The notes beneath the pieces were generated by a model. It saw nothing but the letters and a program-made list of their open reading frames with translations. It was not told where the DNA came from and searched no databases. Shown piece by piece: positions 9,806 through 22,263 of a stretch of DNA of 64,000 bases. Positions within the stretch are counted from its first letter, which is position 1. Every line of letters begins with the position of its first letter. Source of the stretch: Paraconiothyrium sp. Pb-2020 (Eukaryota > Ascomycota > Dothideomycetes > Pleosporales > Didymosphaeriaceae); assembly GCA_022419385.1 (NCBI GenBank), contig JAJUBI010000002.1, positions 4,650,001 through 4,714,000 of the forward strand, written 5' to 3'. Made by a program: the position numbers and the translations under genes.

Positions 9806-12479
9806 CTATAGCTCCCCCATCTCATTCCAACCCTCACGTCTCTCGCCCTCCACTTCATCGTCCCCACCTTTCTCCATACAAGCCCTCTCTAGCGCCAAAA
9901 ACGCAAAATGTCCCCCTACAACCGGTCTAGCAAAGAAGTACGGATCCGGAAAGTCCCCATCCCCCTCCGTATTATATAAATCGCTAAATGGTCTATTCGT
10001 AACAGTTTCATTGACCCAAAGCGCCACCTTTTCCAGAATAGATTTGCGCACCGACGGCGAGGCGACGGCGGCGGCGTAGAACTCCCAGTCAGACTTGGTG
10101 TATAAGTGCCGGCTGTCGAGGGGAAGGCCGTATTTTTGCAGGGAGTAGGAGTACCAGAGGGATTGATTTGTGTAGATTCCGTGGGGGATGAAATCCTCTT
10201 GCCTTCTGGACTGAGAGTTAGGCGACATTGGCTTTTGCGCGTCGTGCGATGGAGATGTGAAGGGAGATGGGTTTCCGGAAAAGGAGATATTGTTGGTGAT
10301 GGATGGGTGGAAGCAGAGAAGGGCGTCGGAATAGAGCGAGTACAGCGTCGTCCAGCTGCCGTTCCAGTCGTATGCTAGCTTCGCATGAGAGCCATCGACG
10401 GAGATGCCGCGCGTGAGCCAGTGGGCGATGTATTCTTCTGAGATCTGTTGGTGATAGTCTGCATCGTCTGTGCGGCCGAGGAGGGATGCGAGCTCGCTAA
10501 AGGCTTTAATACCAACGATGCCTTTCAGGGCAAGGTTGGTCTGAAGAGGCAGCCAGCCGGCGAAGTCATCGGTGCAAACTGTAAACAATAATCAGTCATG
10601 GATGGTGGGACGAAGAAAGAACTTGGCTTACGCTGATTCGCAGGCTCCTTTGCAAACTCGACCAGGTAGCTTGTCCATTGTTTCCAGAGTGGGAAGCTCC
10701 TTTCCAACCACTTCGTCGCTTGCTTAGCACCCTTTTCTCCGCCACCCCAAGAGCTGTCGATGTATGCGATGCCGTCATAGGTGCTAAGATCGTTCAACGT
10801 AAAACGATGATCGGTTTCAGCACCAGTCTCATCTTTGTTACCAACGGTTGACCACATGGACTGCGCGCCCAGGTCCGACTTGTACGTCATCGAATTTACC
10901 AATGCCAACCCCATGATAAGCATGTCGCCGCACTCCTCGACAGGCATATACTCGTCCCTCCCATCAGCATGCCCGGTTAAGTTAGGGAAATGAGACCCTA
11001 GGTCGTGCATCGAGTATTTGTTCGGATATAGACCCTTCAACTGGTGCTCCAGCAGCGGCTCCAATAGGTAAGCCGCCCATCTAGGGTTTGTATATAGGAA
11101 GAACGGGAACGCCGGGAAGATGACATCGACAGTCTGGCTATTTCCGTTTGATGAAATTTCCTTGAGAAAGAGGAGCGGATCGTCTGGTGTACCGGAGAAG
11201 CTCGTCGCACCCAGTGTTTGGCGAGCTGATAGGGCGACGACGTCGACGTACGTATCAGAGCCGGAGGCATATGCATCGATGCGAAGCTGTTCAGAGTAGT
11301 TGGCAGCCAAGGCTCTTGCATTGGGGAAGTCAAGATAATGAAAGTTAAGAAGCTCCTCTTCGGTGTGAAACCAGGACTTCCACAGTGGCAACATGCGAGT
11401 GAGGCCGCGCTCAGAAGCATATTGAGTAACCTCGTCTTGAACATGGGAAATGGTGAACAAGACGCTGTCACTGCCTGGGCTGTTCGACTTTCCTAGCTCG
11501 AACGACTTCGAGAAAGCGAAGACCGGTTCGTCTTTATTTATCGCTCGCGGGGAGTCTTGATCGATTTCATTCTGCAGCGTACCAGTCTTAGCAAACCGTT
11601 GGCGAAGCTGCTCCGAGGGCCCACTTTCATGCCGCACATCATCGGGGGCTGTGAAGTGCAATTGGCCCCATTCAGCTTGGTCCTTCTCTTCCGCGAAGAC
11701 GATTTGGTCCTTTCGCTTTAAGGTCCATGTTTTTAGACCTTTGACAGCACCGGAAGCTTCCTGCTGCGACAAAGCCCAGTCGATCTGACTGTCAGGAAAC
11801 CCGCTGACCCATTGTCCATTGACGTCCATGTATATGTTCACGTCGAAGCTGCCTTCTACGTACACTGTCACGTATGCTGCCGGTAGCGACTGACGCAAAG
11901 TAGAAGTAGGCGTTATGGGGGAGAGGAAGGAGAGCGTGATGTTAAGGCTGCTGACATTGTGCGAGGTACCCGGAGCAGGTAGCGAATACGTGAGATTGGT
12001 GGTAGAAGCATCGTACTGCGCGCCTCTATATTTTGGGTAGGATATGCTGTATCTGGGAGACATCGTAAGCAACGGGGATTAAGATAGATAATATTTCACG
12101 TACCCTTTCTCGCGCGCAACGTAGTCTTTCTCATGAGAGCTCAGAGCATCCTGAGGACGACCCAGCAGTGGGAAAGCCTCGTTTGTATCGGGGACATGTG
12201 CGAGCACGCTGAAGCCGATCTTTTTCAGGTTGCATCAGCATTGATAGACTGAATGAGCGGGTTGAGGAGCCGTTACCCATCCTAGATGCGTTCAGCTCGG
12301 TGCCATACCTCTGTGCCGTACCAGAACATAGGCCAATTTTTCCACGGTTCCTCTCGCGCACTGCCCAGCCATGTGCTCAGATACGGATTCCGCACAAACA
12401 ACGGCAGAACAGGTGGTGTGAGTGAGGATGCGGTTGCGACGCTTGCCAGCAGCGCGGCGGGAACGATACTGGTGTGCAT
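9806..12479 (-). CDS. gtaA: Secreted glutaminase A (GtaA-like)
   Basis: Extracellular enzyme hydrolysing L-glutamine to glutamate and ammonia. Four exons on the minus strand: 12479-12309, 12219-12104, 12052-10632 and 10578-9806, coding about 826 aa. A signal peptide (MHTSIVPAALLASVATASS) is followed by LPLFVRNPYLSTWL, the standard mature start of the family. The junctions give FWYGTEIGFSVLAHVPDTN, EKGYSISYPKY and EPANQLCTDDFAGWL, all typical glutaminase blocks. The distal part has LALKGIVGIKAFSELASLLG and KLAYDWNGSWTTLYSLYSDA. Several N-x-S/T sites fit a secreted glycoprotein. The acidic tail after FLALERACMEKG is longer than usual. The acceptor of intron 1 has a weak pyrimidine tract, so that boundary is the least certain. 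Confidence 0.9.
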
Positions 12480-12882
12480 TGTCTTTACAGCAAGCACAGC
12501 TAGCGAAAGACGTAGAAAGAGAGAACGACAATATGAGATATACACGCAATGTCAATCACGCTTTTCAATGGCATGTTCATGTGAGCTACGGAGGGCTTGT
12601 TGTGCTTCGACATGACGCGCGTAGCTAGAGCTGTGAGATGACGCGGGGAGCTGTGGAGCCGTGGGCCCGCTGGTGTGGGGTGAGACCAGACGGCTGGGCC
12701 ACTCAGGGCGACGTGCCTCGCAGCTAACTCATAACCTCCAACACTGACCTCTCCAACGCCGTCCGATATCGTCCAATTCCATGTGATGAGGTAAAAGAGC
12801 CAAAGAAAAGAACCATGGTAACTTTTGGTCGTTCGAGTTGAGTTTATGACCTCCCTCATGGTCACCTTCCCAAAGCTCAGTC
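12480..12882. other. Spacer upstream of glutaminase
   Basis: Presumed promoter of the glutaminase gene and 3' region of the next gene, both on the minus strand. No coding signal stands out. Confidence 0.4.
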
Positions 12883-14263
12883 CTAACGAACGCCCCGTGA
12901 GTCGTTTCGGGACGCAGTCCTACTACCGTCATCACTCGACAAATTCGATGGTGTTCCACGACGCCGCCATGCCTCTGCCATAGCGCTCAGCCAGCCCGTT
13001 GGCGTTAGCCCCCTCTTAGGCTGCATGATCGTGGGCGTGGATATTGTCTCTCTTAATGACTGCACCGGACTTGGCGTCTTCCTCTCCCAATCGTCGATCG
13101 GGTAGACGGGATGAGGCTGGTAGCTTGTGTCCGCAGCTGGATCGCGTTTCTGCGGTATCGTTGGCAGAGCTCGTCGTGAGGGCTCCGGGGGATCGAGTCT
13201 GCAGGAAGGTGGGACTGAAAGCCGATGGTCTGAGGAAGTGCGATTGAGGTCGAGACGTGAAGGTGCTCGCGCGTACTCATCTGTGTAATTCCTGGACCCA
13301 CCACCACGGATACTTGGACTTGCTGTAGTTGTGTAGGTCTTGAGTGGGCTGCTGGGAGGGTCACCCGCACCGTCGTGGCTGGATTGATGGACCGTTTCAC
13401 CGCCCTGTGGCGCAAAATCCCACTCTCCTATTCTGTCATTCCGGCTGTCCGTATCGTCCGGCTCGATAACGGACAGGTCATTGTCCTCGCCATCCTCGAC
13501 GATCTCGTCTTCTGATAGTCCCATCTCGAGGATCTGTGCCCAAGTGCGATAGTAGTAGCGGAATGTCGCAAATGGCTTGTCCACCGGATCGACCAAAGCG
13601 AACTTGTAAAACTTCTTCGGCTGCTCCGAACCTGCCAGGCCAGCGTTCACAAGACTTTCTTCGTCAGTAACTCACACGTCATCCTCGCAGGTAGACTCAC
13701 CTGACCCCCTTTTCACGCCTCCCAAACTCCGTCCCCGTATACTCCTCGACCCTCCTCTCCACCCTCTTCCTCCCCAGTGCCCGATGTACCCGCACTTCCA
13801 GACACCTCTCCTCGTCAAACCACCCACCCGCTTCCACACCATTGCTCGTTCCCTCTGCAGGATACGGCTTCGCAAAACACAATACCCTCTTCTCAACCCT
13901 TTTCCGTCCCCCCTCACCCTCCACCTCATATAGCACAAATATCGTCTTTCCCTTCCATTTCTCTTCTTTACCCGTGCTCCAGCTCACGATGTGCGCGCCA
14001 TTGATGTAGAGCTTGAACAGAAAGTGCTGGTCCTCGGGCACGGGAGGGGATACGGCGTAGCTCAGCCAGAATTGCGAAGCCGGGTAGACGGGGGTGTAAA
14101 CGCTGCAGGTGGAAGTTGCCTTGTTGACGAATTGAGGAGTGTCGGCGGGCACGGGGAGGCCGCGCGAGATGTAGTAGTTTCGCGATCGTGGGACGTATTC
14201 GGGGAAGGTTTCGATGTCGAATTGGGAGTGGAGCTTGACGCTGATGCTGCGGTAGATGGGCAT
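12883..14263 (-). CDS. Conserved-looking protein of unknown function with disordered C-terminal half
   Basis: Not recognised. Two exons, 14263-13701 and 13654-12883, close in frame to 444 aa, joined as GVS-LVNAGLAG. Residues 1-160 look like a folded beta-rich domain: YRSISVKLHSQFDIETFPEY, SQFWLSYAVSPPVPEDQHFL, FKLYINGAHIVSWSTG, then WKGKTIFVLYEVEG. A second conserved-looking block, KKFYKFALVDPVDKPFATFR plus YYYRTWAQILEMG, sits just after the junction. From about residue 240 the chain is Ser/Pro/Arg-rich and probably disordered. There is no signal peptide if ATG 14263 is right; a longer frame with a hydrophobic stretch extends upstream but its start is less natural. The fold of two blocks and a tail suggests a nuclear or scaffold protein, but this is speculation. 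Confidence 0.65.
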
Positions 14264-14739
14264 CGTGGTGTTGGCGGCGGCGACGACGTTGGATAGCTGT
14301 AGACTCAAGATGTTGGCCCAGAACAATATTGCGGTCGCGAGGTATGAGTAGTCGACGTTAACCGGCAGCAAAGCAGTTGAGCCTGAATGTGGTGCACGTT
14401 GCGCCTGCCGCTTTGGTTGAACTTCAAGACTTCACTTTCACTTATCTGAACCCGTGGCGCCCTGTTGAATGTATGGCATCCGAAGGGTCCAAACGAGTCT
14501 GGTAGCGATCTCCTTAACATCTAGATATACAACGCCCGGGCGTCACTCAGCACACGTGCACGAAGAAGATTTCAATGTTGCCTGCATTTGTTGTCGAGCA
14601 TTGCGTGGTATGTCTTAATACAGGCGAATGTCTTAGCCAACAGCACTCCGGGTCATCTTGAAACTCTCCAGACATGCGTAGTGCAGCGCGTAAATGAAAC
14701 ATGGGGTATCTAAACACAACGCGAGAACACAAGCATCCT
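14264..14739. other. Spacer between two minus-strand genes
   Basis: Contains the promoter of the unknown 444-aa gene and the end of the dynactin p62 transcript. Reading frames here are short and unsupported. Confidence 0.4.
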
Positions 14740-16443
14740 TCAAGCTCCTTTGATCCTGCCGACGCCTACCACCGTCCAGAACGCCTCTTCTCTTCTCTCC
14801 TTCTCGCCCTTACTGCCCCTCGAATCGCCCAATCCTCTGTCCTCTGCTCCAGCATCCGTCTCATACTCAATCCTCACGAAGATTGGAATCTCCAATACAT
14901 CTTCGTCTTCCTCAAGCTCCTGTTCTTCTGAGCTGAAGCCTTGGGACTTCGTAAAACCAGGTACGATCTCGACGGCCACGCTCGTCCAGTTGCGGCCGCG
15001 GTCCCAGATCTTGCCTGCTTCGATCTGCGGCGGTCCGTCCTGGATCTGAGAGCCGCGCTTTATGGGTGAAAGGGACAGGGCATCGTCCCAAACGTCTGTG
15101 TTAGCGCCAACGTCGAACTGCGGGCAGAGTATGGTGACACGTGACTGAACCTTGCCCGGCGTAGTGCTAGGCGTTGCTAACGTAACTTTGATCGGGTCGA
15201 AGAGCGGGTTACTGAGGTGCAATAAGAAGTGCGCCGGAATACCAGGCTTGAGTGCGTTGTAATCGAATGTTTCGGCAGTGCGACTAGCAACAAGAGTGGG
15301 TGGACTAGCGTTAAGGGCGCGAATACTGAGGCGGGGTATGTGATTCAGTGCCAGGAGTTTGATCTTATAACGGGTCGATGTGATTTTCGACTCGGGTTTT
15401 GTGAGGATCTGGCGACATGACCGGCAACGTTTAGAGCGTTTCGTGCACAGAAGAGTTGCGAGAGGGCGGAGCTCGTCTATGAACCGCACGTTTGGGTTAA
15501 TTTGGGCGTGTTTCTGGGCAGGCGACAGCGTTACACCCCAGCCTTCCTTCTTGATGCGCTCAATTGCGGATGCGTCATTGGCAGGATCATGAATTGTGAG
15601 GCCTTCAAGTGAGGAAGCAGCTTCGCGCATCGCGCTAGGCTTACTACGCTTGTTCTTCTTAGAGCCGGTAGTGGAGTATAAGTTCATGATTCGAGAGTAC
15701 GCCGACGGAGATGAGAAGTTGATATCGTGAGAGGAGAAGGGGTTCGACGGCGTCTGAACATCGACCTGAGCTTTGTAGAAGGCAGTCAGGTTGGAGAACA
15801 GATCGTCATGGCTAGGTGGTCCATCATCCCGTTCTGCATCGGTGTTTGTGGATTCTGTCGATGGCGACAGCAGGTCCCTACTCTTCCTCGCCTCGATTTC
15901 TTTCCTACGCTCTCGCTCCTTATCTCGCTCCTTATTTGTGGGTATATGCTTCCCTCCGTTTCCTAGCCTCGCCAACTGGGCTGCGATTCCCTGACCCTTT
16001 TCAAACTCAATGCCGATTTCAACGGTGCTCCAGCGGCAGTACTGACACTCTAATATGAATGGCGGAGCAGTTTCACCTGTCATATCGAGCGAGTACGTCT
16101 GCAGATTGGAGCTGCATAGCGGACAGCTGAAGCAACTTCTCGTGCATCTGTTCCCATCGCTCTTGACAACGGAGCTGGGTACCTCAAAGAGGCAGCTCGG
16201 GCAATACCAGTTGAGCGTCTCCTCGATAATGCAGCGGGGGCAGCGGACCTGCTGGCAATCTTCGCAGTATAACAAGTGCTCGAGTGGGAACAGCGAGTAG
16301 TTTGCGCGCGGGCTGCGGGGATCGAAGGTTCGCTCCTCCTCTTCGGCTTCTCGTAGAAGCTGCGAGGCGCGCTTGGTGGAACTCGTGTTGTTGCCGTCAT
16401 AGCAATCGCAGGCATAGTATGTGTACGGGAATGGCTGGGCCAT
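14740..16443 (-). CDS. Dynactin subunit 4 (p62, RO-2-like)
   Basis: Pointed-end subunit of dynactin, the cofactor that links dynein to cargo and Arp1 filaments. Single exon, 567 aa. The N-terminus carries the p62 cysteine array: YYACDCYDG, LLYCEDCQQVRCPRC, WYCPSCLFEVP and SCFSCPLCSSNL, spaced as a zinc-binding RING-like region. A highly charged coiled stretch (NKERDKERERRKEIEARKSR) follows near residue 190. The C-terminal beta-rich part includes RCRSCRQILTKPE and the pair of segments before an acidic loop (EEQELEEDEDVLEIPIFVRI). Length matches fungal p62. It is divergent from the methyltransferase gene, with only 229 bp between the two starts, so they share a promoter region. Confidence 0.9.
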   Translation of the reverse strand: MAQPFPYTYYACDCYDGNNTSSTKRASQLLREAEEEERTFDPRSPRANYSLFPLEHLLYCEDCQQVRCPRCIIEETLNWYCPSCLFEVPSSVVKSDGNRCTRSCFSCPLCSSNLQTYSLDMTGETAPPFILECQYCRWSTVEIGIEFEKGQGIAAQLARLGNGGKHIPTNKERDKERERRKEIEARKSRDLLSPSTESTNTDAERDDGPPSHDDLFSNLTAFYKAQVDVQTPSNPFSSHDINFSSPSAYSRIMNLYSTTGSKKNKRSKPSAMREAASSLEGLTIHDPANDASAIERIKKEGWGVTLSPAQKHAQINPNVRFIDELRPLATLLCTKRSKRCRSCRQILTKPESKITSTRYKIKLLALNHIPRLSIRALNASPPTLVASRTAETFDYNALKPGIPAHFLLHLSNPLFDPIKVTLATPSTTPGKVQSRVTILCPQFDVGANTDVWDDALSLSPIKRGSQIQDGPPQIEAGKIWDRGRNWTSVAVEIVPGFTKSQGFSSEEQELEEDEDVLEIPIFVRIEYETDAGAEDRGLGDSRGSKGEKERREEAFWTVVGVGRIKGA

Positions 16444-16672
16444 AGTGGTCTTCTAGTACTGGAAAGAGCGTGTGGCCCGGCGGCCGTTTCGTTATGTGTT
16501 GCTGTAGTCGTCTTGAGCTTCAATGTTTCTGGAGCCGCGGCCAAAGTCGGCGTTTCTTCTCACCAAACGCCGACCTTAGAAATCTTGACATCACGAACTC
16601 TCGCCGTCTATTGCGCTTTCGTCTCTGCATCTTAGCTTGTGTACGCACGCCAGTGCCTGGTTGCATGTCACC

Positions 16673-17777
16673 ATGAACACCTTTTCCATCCGCGCCTTCA
16701 TCCCGCCTTTGACGCGTCGCGCAATCCCTCTTCGCACCTCGCGTTGCTACGCTGTTCAAGCTCCCGGAGCTCCCACCGTCGAGATCTTCAGCCAGCAGCA
16801 CAAATGGATGCAAAAAGAGCGTGCAGCAAGAGACGTCGAAACCAGTCGTGGCGTCGACTACCTCCGCGATGAGGTGGCTTCCCGATTATGCGAAAGATTA
16901 CTGGTATGCGCACACACCCATATCAAACAAGCAAGACCTAATTGAATTGAATCAGGACATCAATCGCCATTTTCCACGTGTTCTGGACCTTGGTGCAAAT
17001 GCCTGCAACATTGCTCGCCAGCTCACCTTCCCATCCGAAGACTCTCCCGACGCTGGGCCGCGCGGAAACCGCGTAGGCAAGCTCACGGCCGCAGACTCGT
17101 CCGAAACCCTCCTCTTCCGCGACGCAGACCTTCCTTTCAACCAAGAAATCGACATTGAACGCCAGGTGCTCCCTGCCTCCGAGTTACTCCCCTACGAAGC
17201 AAATACATTTGATGCTGTGTTGAGCAGCTTGAGCATGCACTGGATCAACGACCTGCCTTCTGTGCTGGCACAAGTCAACAACATCTTGAAGCCAGATAGC
17301 CCTTTTATAGGCGTCATGATGGGCGGAGACAGCTTGTTCGAGTTACGGACGTCATTACAACTTGCCGAGCAGGACAGAAGAGGCGGAGTCGCAACTCACA
17401 CATCGCCCTTAGCCGATGTGCGCGACGTCGGTGGCCTGCTGCAGAAAGCTGGCTTCAACCTCCTTACTGTAGATGTCGACGACATTGTTGTTGACTTCCC
17501 AGATGTCTACGCACTTATGAAAGATTTGCAAGCCATGGGCGAATCCAATGCTGTCATTTCGCGTGAGAAGGGCCCTATACAACGAGACGTGCTATTAGCT
17601 GCCGAAGGCATATACAGGGCGCTTCACGGAAACGAAGACGGAAGTTTACCGGCCACGTTCCGGTTGATCTATATGATTGGTTGGAAACATAGTCCGACCC
17701 AAGCAAAACCTTTGGATCGTGGTACCGGCATGTTCAGCATCAAGGACTATCTTGAGAAGAATGGTGGGGAGAAATAG
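16673..17777 (+). CDS. Mitochondrial methyltransferase, complex I assembly factor (NDUFAF5-like)
   Basis: Exons 16673-16903 and 16956-17777 give 350 aa. NDUFAF5-type proteins act in the mitochondrial matrix at an early step of NADH dehydrogenase assembly and modify an Arg of the Q-module. The N-terminus is Arg/Ser-rich without acidic residues (RAFIPPLTRRAIPLRTSRCY), as expected of a presequence. EIFSQQHKWMQKERAA then DYLRDEVASRLCERLL match the family start. The SAM-binding motif is HFPRVLDLGANACNIARQL, across the intron. Later blocks are FDAVLSSLSMHWINDLPSVL and PFIGVMMGGDSLFELRTSLQ. The C-terminus has TFRLIYMIGWKHSPTQAKP, a typical family ending. It is head-to-head with the dynactin p62 gene. 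Confidence 0.92.
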
Positions 17778-19274
17778 TATGAATTAAGCGACTTGTTAGT
17801 AGAAGACGTGGGACGGGAGATCACCAAATCACGCTGAAGGGGGTGGTAACTCTATCATCTCCCAGCCGCAAGGAAGCTAAGATAACTTTTGGGGTTACAT
17901 GCAACCGAAATATCCACTGGTTCGCAACAAACCTATGTTTCCCCGTGACTAGATCTAAATGCCGGTGCATATGTAGTATCCGAAAGACGTAGCCTCCGGA
18001 TAGAGATGTGTCTAAATAATTAGCTGGAGTAGTAACATGCATACTCTTAGACATTCATCAGCTATGATCAACTAGCCATGGTCCAAATATCGCCATGAAA
18101 TGATCATCTGCCGCTCTACATGGTCCTCGGTATCATGCAACGAAGGTGATGACACTGAGCACCCGCCGAGATTGTAGGATGCTTTGTCGTCCTGTGAGCA
18201 ATTGACCCTGGCTACCACGAGAATCTCAAGAGCAAGGTGAGTTCATGGAAATGTCCTGAATAGCCGCTGTCGATATGGGGTAACTGGCGTAATCGCTCAT
18301 ATAGATGCCGCTAGGAGTTTACTGTCGGAACGTGTGCTTGTATGGCGAGAATAACATACAAATTTCGTGGAAGTTTAACCGTCAACAATGACTTCACTCT
18401 CCACCACCGGCAATAATCGTTTTGGAATCCTCTTACCACGGCTTTGTATATATCCATCTATTCTTACTTCTTCACGGAATCAAATAGGAGACTACGTTGC
18501 ATTTTTGGAGACGATCGTCAAAGTGACTCTTATTTTTGGGTATCCTCGGGACATCTCTTAAAGTGGCTTCCGTGGAATGGCTCGGCCCAGTCAAGCGGGT
18601 ACCGGAATCCTGCGGAAGTCATGCTGGAAGAGGATGAGAATCAATCCAAACCTTAATTGTGATTTCGAATGACGTGCATGGTTTTCGTAGGTTTCCGACC
18701 GTTTGGGAAAACGGGAGAACGGACCGAACAAGTCGGACCTCAGAGATGACGTGCAGCATCCCCTACAATCGGCAGAGAAAGTTCGTGGCTTGCATACTGT
18801 GGCTTCAGAGGGATACCCATGCGCGCTCTCCCTGCACGCTTCCTAGCGCTTATGTAGGATAGATTTAGGGTTTTTCCTTTTCAAATCCAGATTGGCGAGA
18901 AACGCTACGTCCGTCATTGACTTGCACATGCAGCGGTTGTCGGTCGCACTCTCTTTAATTAATTTCCCCGAATGATTACGCAATCCAAGCTTTATGACTC
19001 GATGGGTTGTCTGTACTCCTATACATCATGCATATGTGATATGCGTTTGAATCAGTGTCAACAATGTGCAGTGAAGTAATAGTTACATACTGATCAACAA
19101 ATTCCAAAAGGCAATATTATATTAGTTGTTGTTAGAGAATAACTCAAAAGAGATGCCTGAGAGCGGACCTTTCGCAAATTTCTATAAGAAACGTGACCTC
19201 TTCAAATCAACGAGAGCTTGATGAAGTATATCCCTTTGCAGTTGCGTTGGTACTTTTTGCATCTTTTGTAGTAA
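17778..19274. other. Gene-free 1.5-kb spacer
   Basis: Short unconvincing frames only. It marks the boundary between the conserved block to the left and the accessory oxidoreductase locus to the right. No repeats or RNA boxes were seen. Confidence 0.45.
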
Positions 19275-22263
19275 TCAAAGCCCCTCCTTCCATCGCGAAC
19301 GGAGACTATGAAGCTTTGACCTGATCTCATCTGCCAACATAGTCGGCTCATTCAGTATATGCTGATCAACTAGATCAAGACAATAATTGAGAATGTCGAC
19401 TGGGCCATCGACGACCACCGAATTCCCATCTGATCGAGTAACTGACAGGCTGCCGTGGGTGCGATCCATCAAAGCTTGCAACAGCTTTTGTTCAGTAGCA
19501 CTACCATCATCGTAGTCTCCGTCCAGAGGAACGACGGGTACTTTTGCTGTCATACTGGAAGTCCGATTGACGCTCTTTGTAGTCTGAAAGCCTGGTGAGG
19601 TCTGGGCGTTGCGTGCCATGATTACCATACTAAGTATTAGGGAGATACGATACAGGGCCGAAATCCACCAAAGTGGTCTTGCAGTTATAGGCACTGTGCG
19701 GAGCCACTGAAGACATTGGACGCAATGGAAGCCCAGAAATGCTGAGGATTTAATTTCCACTGTCCTCATCCAAAGTCTCGCATGGGTTGACCAGTTTTGT
19801 ATAAGGTCGTCCAGGGAGTGTTCTTGGAACAATCGCACAATCGCCGGGAAAGATGCATGGCTGTTGATTCTGATGAGGTGGTAGATAACCATACTGACTC
19901 TGATCGAAGCTGTGTCGTCTGTTGTCCGCATGCATGATGAAGCCAGCTGCTGCCAACGACCAAGTAGGATCTCAAGCTCACCGATCAGAGCTTTCGAGGC
20001 TAGTCCAAATGTAGGACTCAAATCTCTTCCAAGCTCCTTACTACCATTGAACGTATGGAAGCATTGATGGAGGCGCGCTGAAACACATTGCAACGGGTGC
20101 AATAGTAGATGTAAGTTTGGCGCAGTGATGTCAGCGTCATTTGGTGGACATCCATCGGTAAAAGCCTCAAATAAGTCCAGAAATGACGTCTGCGATGTGG
20201 TAGCTGATACGACAGCGAACTTGCGAATATTTGGGCAATCCTGCATTGACAGTTTCGGTGGGGTGTCGAGTAGCAAACTTAGTTCCAGATCAACCGCCAC
20301 CCACGAATATAGTAGCCTGAATATCTAAGTATCAGTGGCCCCTATCTGGTCGCTACAACGGGAATGGACTGACCGGCTTTCCTCGTAGTCGATGCTTTCA
20401 GTGCCGCTTTCGGGGCGTGGCATGATCTGGACATCAAACGAGTCCGAACGGGTCTTTTTGTGGGAAAGTATGTTTTGTTGGATATACTGTACTCACGTCA
20501 ACGATGGAGTGCTAAGTCCAGTTGCACAGTCAATCACCTGTGTTTCATGCTCCCACATCTCACAGACGGCCTATAGTTTTCTCAGTGTAAGTAATTCTAT
20601 CTCTCCACGGCAGCCTCTTGAACATGACTTACATTCGTATGGGTCCCTTCGCCACTCCATTGCATGAGTTGTATCAAGGATAATGAAAGTTCCATATGTT
20701 CTGTAACCGTTGACCAGTTGGCATTGTAGTTGAAGATGCGGCAGAGACCCACTAAGCCATTAGAGAGATCTTGAACCTTTCGGTTCTCTGAGACTCGAAT
20801 TGACTTCGCTATGATGAGCAGGCCTAGCAAGCCATGTAAAACGCTGTTCCTCTTAGACGTGTAGGTCAATAGCCCCCCAACAGGAGCAGGAAGGATTGAC
20901 AACCGTCGCTGTTCGTTTTGGACGTATCTTTTGAAGAGCCGTCCTAATATATCTGTGGTTGGGAGCAATATGATCTTGTCCATCCAAGAACACATCTCGG
21001 GATCAAGCTCATTCGCCGCTCGATGCATTGCTTCTTGCTTTACTGTGCGCCATATGTGTTGCGTTACGGACAACAACCAGTCCCTCGTAGTTGTGCTGAA
21101 AGTCTCGTTAATTTCTGATCGCGTGTCATCCACTTCCACGGATAGCGTGTTCAGAGATGAGACAACTGATGACCAGACATTCGGATTATTCAGTATCTTT
21201 AGATGCGCTAGGATGGTATAGACACCAATTTCTTCGTCTGCAAATTTGCTTTTTGGAAAGGTGGCGTTGGTTTGCACGTTCGACCAAGAATTGTAGCTGT
21301 CGAATGTGCTATTCCAAGATCCTGGAAGATCTGGCACGAGGCAATCAGCACCTTGAAACAAAGTGTCCGACATGAAAGCTTGGTCTTCATCCAATACTAG
21401 AGGAAGATTCAGCAGATCCAAATCGATTGTGAATAGTTTTCCAGCTGTATCAGGAGGGGTCTGTTCGGTGCCTGCGCGAAAGATGTCTGTATAGGCAGCG
21501 AGAGATGAGTCAGGGCTTTGATCGTTAGTGATAGCTGGATTGACATCGGAGCTGTCATCAACAGCTACAGAAATTCCCAAGTCTCTGGTTTTATCTTGCT
21601 GAACGGTCCTTTCGCTGAACACTGACGTAGACAATCCCGCATTGTTACCGTCGCCGTGTGGCGGGAGGTCGGACTCCATTGGATTACATCGAGCTTGGCC
21701 CACGTGAACGGGTGGTTTAGGAGCTTGACCCGTAGGTTTGGTCTTTAGGCTCCTTCGTCGTACTCTGCGTCGTTGGCAAGCAATACCTTTCTGACTGCAA
21801 CGGGAGCAGGGATCTCGCTTATCGCATCTTGTCTTGTTTTCAGCACAGCTGATGCATGCAATCGGAATGCGTCCCATAGCTGGACGCTTTTCCGTCACGT
21901 TGAAGGAAGTCGATGCGCCGTCATGGTCGGTGTCTGCGTGTATGGAACGATAGTGTCTACTAAGTAGATCCCTGCGTCATGTGAGTTATGTGAGTTATGT
22001 GACTATCATCAGTGCAACCCGATGCTGATCTGGACTTACTTTCTCTTGAACGTAAGCTTGCATTCATGGCATTGAAATGGACGCACATTTGTGTGGGTCA
22101 GTATGTGCCTCTCGAGATGTTCGTCTCGTTTGAAGCCTTGCCCACAGTAATGGCAAAACACTGAACAAAGAAAGTTAGCATAGAGACAGGATACTGCACG
22201 CCACTCTGGCAACAATGTGAGATTTCCCATACCCTTCGTGACTGTTGAGGCCATCATGAGCAT
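19275..22263 (-). CDS. Hybrid C2H2 plus Zn2Cys6 transcription factor
   Basis: Six exons on the minus strand: 22263-22233, 22160-22040, 21971-20633, 20570-20538, 20453-20374 and 20316-19275, about 881 aa. Two C2H2 fingers come first (FCHYCGQGFKRDEHLERHIL, then FQCHECKLTFKRK continuing DLLSRHYRSIH across intron 2). A Zn2Cys6 cluster follows at CISCAENKTRCDK and CSRCSQKGIAC, with the canonical C-x2-C-x6-C-x5-C-x2-C-x6-C spacing. The long remainder is the helical middle-homology (fungal_trans-like) region, with LLLHPLQCVSARLHQCFHTF and ARPLWWISALYRISLILSM. Exons 4 and 5 are short, and their limits are the least certain part: a longer exon 4 ending at a GTGAGT donor near 20496 breaks the phase. 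It is likely to be a pathway regulator for the nearby oxidoreductases. The start could also be one of two ATGs three codons further in. Confidence 0.85.
21981..21998 (+). repeat. Two tandem copies of a 9-bp unit in an intron
   Basis: GTGAGTTAT occurs twice head to tail, inside intron 2 of the hybrid transcription factor gene. It is probably simple slippage. Confidence 0.8.

Noticed and set aside
20496..20570. Longer exon 4 in the hybrid regulator ending at a GTGAGT donor
   Set aside because: It leaves two bases that no acceptor can complete; the CAG-GTGATT donor keeps the phase.
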